Shown: positions 7,701-9,154 of the stretch, piece after piece
Numbering within the stretch: position 1 is the stretch's first letter
How the letters are laid out: every line of letters begins with the position of its first letter
Assembly (NCBI GenBank): GCA_021791995.1
Contig: JAJYVN010000110.1
Coordinates: 1-9,154, forward strand
DNA length: 9,154 nucleotides
Origin: Bacillota bacterium
Lineage (GTDB): Bacteria > Bacillota > Sulfobacillia > RBS10-35 > JAJYVN01
Direction of reading: 5' to 3'
Translations under genes and position numbers: made by a program
The notes under the pieces: generated by a model
What the model saw: the letters and a program-made list of their open reading frames with translations, nothing else
Told to the model about the DNA's origin: nothing
Databases searched by the model: none

Positions 7701-7775
7701 ATCCACACGGGCATCCGGTAGGGTCTCGCCCCAGAGAAAGAGCCAACACCCGTTGGAAATTATGTGAAGTATCAT
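4755..7775 (-). CDS. SNF2-family DEAD/DEAH-box helicase (bacterial SWI/SNF type)
   Basis: A protein of about 1006 residues with an intact SNF2 motor. Motif I is LADDMGLGKT (residues 545-554) and motif Ia VVAPTSVVSNW. Motif II is DEAQ (647-650), motif III LALTGTP, then SLIFTQF, motif V KAGGAGLNLTG and motif VI QATDRAHRIGQ (924-934). The middle (about 370-460, LLVPKHWRPPIRPSLR onward) fits the SNF2-associated DUF3670 domain found in bacterial members. The first 360 residues are family-typical but have no enzymatic motif. ATP hydrolysis would drive translocation on double-stranded nucleic acid; the target is unknown. ATG 7775 is chosen because MILHIISNGCWLFLWGE matches the usual family N-terminus. 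It has no Shine-Dalgarno. The frame is open upstream to 7925, and GTG 7898, preceded by GGAGGA, is an alternative. The gene heads a minus-strand group with the SWIM protein and acpS and shows no lesion. Confidence 0.93.
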   Translation of the reverse strand: MILHIISNGCWLFLWGETLPDARVDQGAHPGCVSPGDLAARLARADMRSVYRQRRLPLAAFVSMYTELDLPTVNGRPLPSPGLGTVPTWTGPMQSWEIHGVAHPILDCVLWFAPFASRSGDDHRLGTEWLYWWRLAAIVRGMVRRGSFVPTLLYEKGQTSPGWRAVPARSEREAMGALCRAMPSVGHGGRLSIEELVETFLLFFGDALVRTSIGRASAVAELRRETWRASASETWLARLVQRDRHPLPPSTRRWNWDRVRAWLMDPARLTGPARVVVQINEPSEDDQEWTLSIYLELPEEPGVLVPADEVWAEGDARPDGSFQSARVNLEGTIAAVSDVAPALATALRQRSRTLSVTVDDVWDLVNTHAKKLQVSGVELLVPKHWRPPIRPSLRMHTDGPGLFDAETLVRFEWEVAIGDERLSVDEFERLVAQRLPLVKLRRGWVALERRDVNALRARWEDHGGKGETGLGSALLMAVEAEAGEDEATTSVALDRMLQNALQRLAASAHEEAEQPDGFQGQLRPYQRRGLGWIAARASLGLGGILADDMGLGKTVQVLAALARRRQEGTVQPSLVVAPTSVVSNWAAETAHFTPHLRVLVHQGASRARGADVAERTATVDVVVTSYAILHRDIETLEDIQWDGVILDEAQNVKNSAAKQAQAARRLHSHWRLALTGTPIENSLGDLWSIFAFCQPGYLHSADAFRAKLASRIERDHDPMAEQTLKRLVGPLVLRRAKSDPGIADELPPKIETVEHCVLTREQAALYEAVARNLMERIEDADGMARRAAVLLALLRLKQVCNHPAHFTGDDRPLAGRSGKLNRLEELLEEVVAEGGRSLIFTQFATFGRRLVSHLTQRFAQCPIFHLDGSTPSYERPEIVRRFQESAGPAVFVLSLKAGGAGLNLTGAHHVFHFDRWWNPAVERQATDRAHRIGQIHTVQVHKFVCAGTLEERIDELIRSKEALADGFFGSGEAWLTELDDRALREILTLRRTALGIETGGAIARQR

Positions 7776-8482
7776 GGAGGAAGAATCCGCGGGCCGGATG
7801 GCGCCTCCAGGTTGATCCTCGTCCAATGTGGGTGACGTCGACGGATTCCCCCTTGCACCGTGCTGATCGTCCAATCTTTTCGCATGGTTCTCTGTCACAA
7901 GCGGGGATCCTCCCGCGCGCCACACCCGTCTCCCCTTTTGATAGCCCCTTGATACCCGTGGACGTTCGAAGATTCCGTGCCGTACAAGCGGGACGTGGAC
8001 CCACGGGGGCGGCGGAAGGGACGCTCCTTACTCTTTTCTGGGCCCTTACCCCGCTTGCGGTGGGGGCAGTGGATGCGGGTGCGTTGTCGCCTCATGCGGG
8101 TCAGGCGGGCGGTGAACGCTACGAAGGTGGTGTCGCCACGGGTATCGGTTGGCTCGAACCCGCAGAGGAGGCTCTGCCGTGTCAAGGGATTTCGCGATAT
8201 TTTGTACAATAGGCAACGTCATCGGGGCCACATAGGCCAATTTCCAGATTCATGGCGTGAATGGCTGTTCATTGGCGGCAAACGGTGGAGTGCTAAACCC
8301 GATGGGCGTTTCGCTCAGACCTGCGCTATCAACGGCGATGGCTTTCCGGCACGGCTCCGATTAGTATTCAGTGGACGAATAAGCACTGGTCATCGCAACT
8401 GGATATACATTCTATTCATAGATGGTTTCAACTGTTGACCAACTAGATCTACGTCTAACGACAGATGTGGTATACGAAGTGT
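7776..8482. other. Stretch between helicase start and IS607 element without a recognised gene
   Basis: About 700 bases. The first 150 keep the helicase frame open (7776-7925) and could encode an N-terminal extension rich in Asp, Pro and Ser. Beyond that, no frame on either strand resembles a protein. Open frames at 7895-8212 and 7977-8438 are basic, tryptophan- or arginine-rich and unconvincing. Base composition falls toward AT from about 8340, which fits the approach to the IS607 left end. The helicase promoter should lie here but I could not fix it. Confidence 0.45.
7932..7954. repeat. Tandem imperfect direct repeat upstream of the helicase
   Basis: CCCCTTTTGATA is followed one base later by CCCCTTGATA (TATCAAAAGGGG and TATCAAGGGG on the coding strand). 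The spacing is about one helical turn and it lies 160-180 bases upstream of the helicase ATG. It could be an operator or chance. Confidence 0.25.
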
Positions 8483-9046
8483 ATGAAGTTAAGCGTGTGG
8501 GCGAAGGAGCAGGGCATCAGCTACCAAGCCGCATGACGGATGTACCGCGACGGCAAATTGCCTGTGCCAGTAGAGCAACTACCGACCGGCACGATCATTG
8601 TCAAGCCTCCGAAGGAGGAGCCTACCGGGGTGGCGGTTTACGCGCGCGGGTCCTCGTCGGACCAGCGTTCGGACCTCGACGGGCAGGTAGCGCGAGTGGT
8701 GGAGTTCGTGACACACAAAGGTTGGCCTGTGGTGCGCACGGTAACGGAGGTTCGATCAGGGCTCAATGGGCACCGCCCTAAGCTTATGAAGGTATCGGCG
8801 GACCCGTCGATCGCCATCGCGGCCGTCGAGGATCGGGATGGGCTCCTGCGATTTGGTGCCGAATAGGTCGAATCTACGCTTGCCGCGCAGGGTCAACGCC
8901 TTGTCGTGGTCGATCCGGGAGAGACCAAGGACGACCTCGTGCAAGACAGGATCGATGTGCTGACGAGCATGTGCACACGGCTGTACGGGCGGCCGTCGGC
9001 CCGTCACCGCGCAGAGAAGGCGCTGAAGGCGGCGCGTGAGGAATGA
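8483..9046 (+). pseudogene. tnpA: IS607-family serine recombinase (TnpA) with two nonsense codons
   Basis: The frame of 187 codons plus stop is the usual IS607 TnpA size. It begins MKLSVWAKEQGISYQAA and continues RMYRDGKLPVPVEQLPTGTI, the MerR-like DNA-binding head of IS607 recombinases. The serine-recombinase core follows: VAVYARGSSSDQRSDLDGQ with the catalytic Ser near residue 57, then SGLNGHRPKL, VEDRDGLLRFGAE and a C-terminal VVVDPGETKDDLVQDRIDV. Codon 18 (8534-8536) is TGA where the family has Trp. Codon 128 (8864-8866) is TAG where it has Tyr. Key positions are also eroded: family YARVSS reads YARGSS, EVGSGLNG reads EVRSGLNG, and HRDRLARFG reads DRDGLLRFG. The gene overlaps tnpB by ATGA. 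No Shine-Dalgarno precedes ATG 8483. This is a dead copy; the family call is confident. Confidence 0.9.
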
Positions 9047-9154
9047 CGGTCCACCAGGCGTTTCGATACGAACTGGACCCAACGAAGTAACAGCGAAGCC
9101 TTTTGGCTCCGTCGGTAGGCACAGCCCGCCATGCCTACCATTGGGGGCTAGCCT
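9043..9154 (+). pseudogene. tnpB: IS607-element TnpB, N-terminal fragment with early stop (3' cut by window edge)
   Basis: ATG 9043 overlaps the tnpA stop in the ATGA arrangement usual for IS607 elements. The frame reads MTVHQAFRYELDPTK, then TAA (9088-9090), then QRSLLAPSVGTARHAYHWGL to the window end. Both sides of the stop match the conserved TnpB N-terminus, in which a residue such as Asn, Ala or Gln normally sits at the stop position. TnpB is an RNA-guided RuvC-type nuclease, and its guide RNA usually overlaps the 3' end of the gene, outside this window. The catalytic domain is not visible, so only the family and the early nonsense codon can be stated. Confidence 0.85.

Noticed and set aside
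8176..8186. Minus-strand TTGACA as a helicase -35 box
   Set aside because: No TATAAT-like hexamer lies 16-18 bases downstream, and it sits about 400 bases from the helicase start.
7977..8438. 153-residue plus-strand ORF as a gene
   Set aside because: Its composition is basic and Trp/Arg-rich, it matches no family that I know, it has no good ribosome binding site, and it extends into the AT-richer approach to the IS607 element.
8483..9154. Stop-codon reassignment or suppression to explain the broken IS607 genes
   Set aside because: All three stop codons occur inside the genes, while the intact core genes end normally with standard stops. Simple decay is the better explanation.
1..9154. CRISPR arrays, tRNA or rRNA genes
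   Set aside because: No regularly spaced repeats and no cloverleaf or rRNA-like segments were seen on either strand.

Overview
The window is high in GC and most likely comes from a high-GC bacterium. Candidates are Actinomycetota or a high-GC Bacillota or Chloroflexota lineage. This rests only on base composition and gene types, and I cannot name a species. The layout is a small block of chromosomal genes on the minus strand, flanked on both sides by decaying mobile DNA on the plus strand.

Left flank (1-3251). The window opens inside the C-terminus of an IS66-family transposase (1-297). Next come about 440 bases with no gene I can name. A cassette of three plus-strand genes follows: a small unknown ORF (743-1002), a DUF4338/DruA-like gene (about 1093-2000) and an ISAzo13-family DDE transposase (2001-3244). 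Each of the three needs one -1 frame change to read through. The DruA-like frame runs into the transposase frame with no stop codon between them. A weak candidate inverted repeat (695-708 / 3240-3251) would put all three genes in one element of about 2.56 kb.

Core (3269-7775, minus strand). In transcription order: a SNF2-family helicase with a SNF2-associated (DUF3670-type) domain and complete helicase motifs; a gap of about 284 bases; a SWIM zinc-finger protein; and acpS (holo-ACP synthase), which overlaps the SWIM gene by four bases. The helicase and SWIM protein are a recurrent bacterial pair and probably work together on nucleic acid. AcpS is a housekeeping enzyme of fatty-acid or polyketide carrier-protein activation and probably shares only the transcript.

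Right flank (7776-9154). About 700 bases carry no convincing gene apart from a possible N-terminal extension of the helicase. Then comes an IS607-family element on the plus strand: a serine recombinase tnpA broken by two nonsense codons (TGA and TAG), and the start of tnpB, also broken early by TAA. The window ends inside tnpB.

The most notable features are the DruA-like gene placed in frame ahead of an ISAzo13 transposase, the undescribed small ORF in front of it, and the contrast between intact core genes and mobile genes that are broken wherever enough of them is visible.
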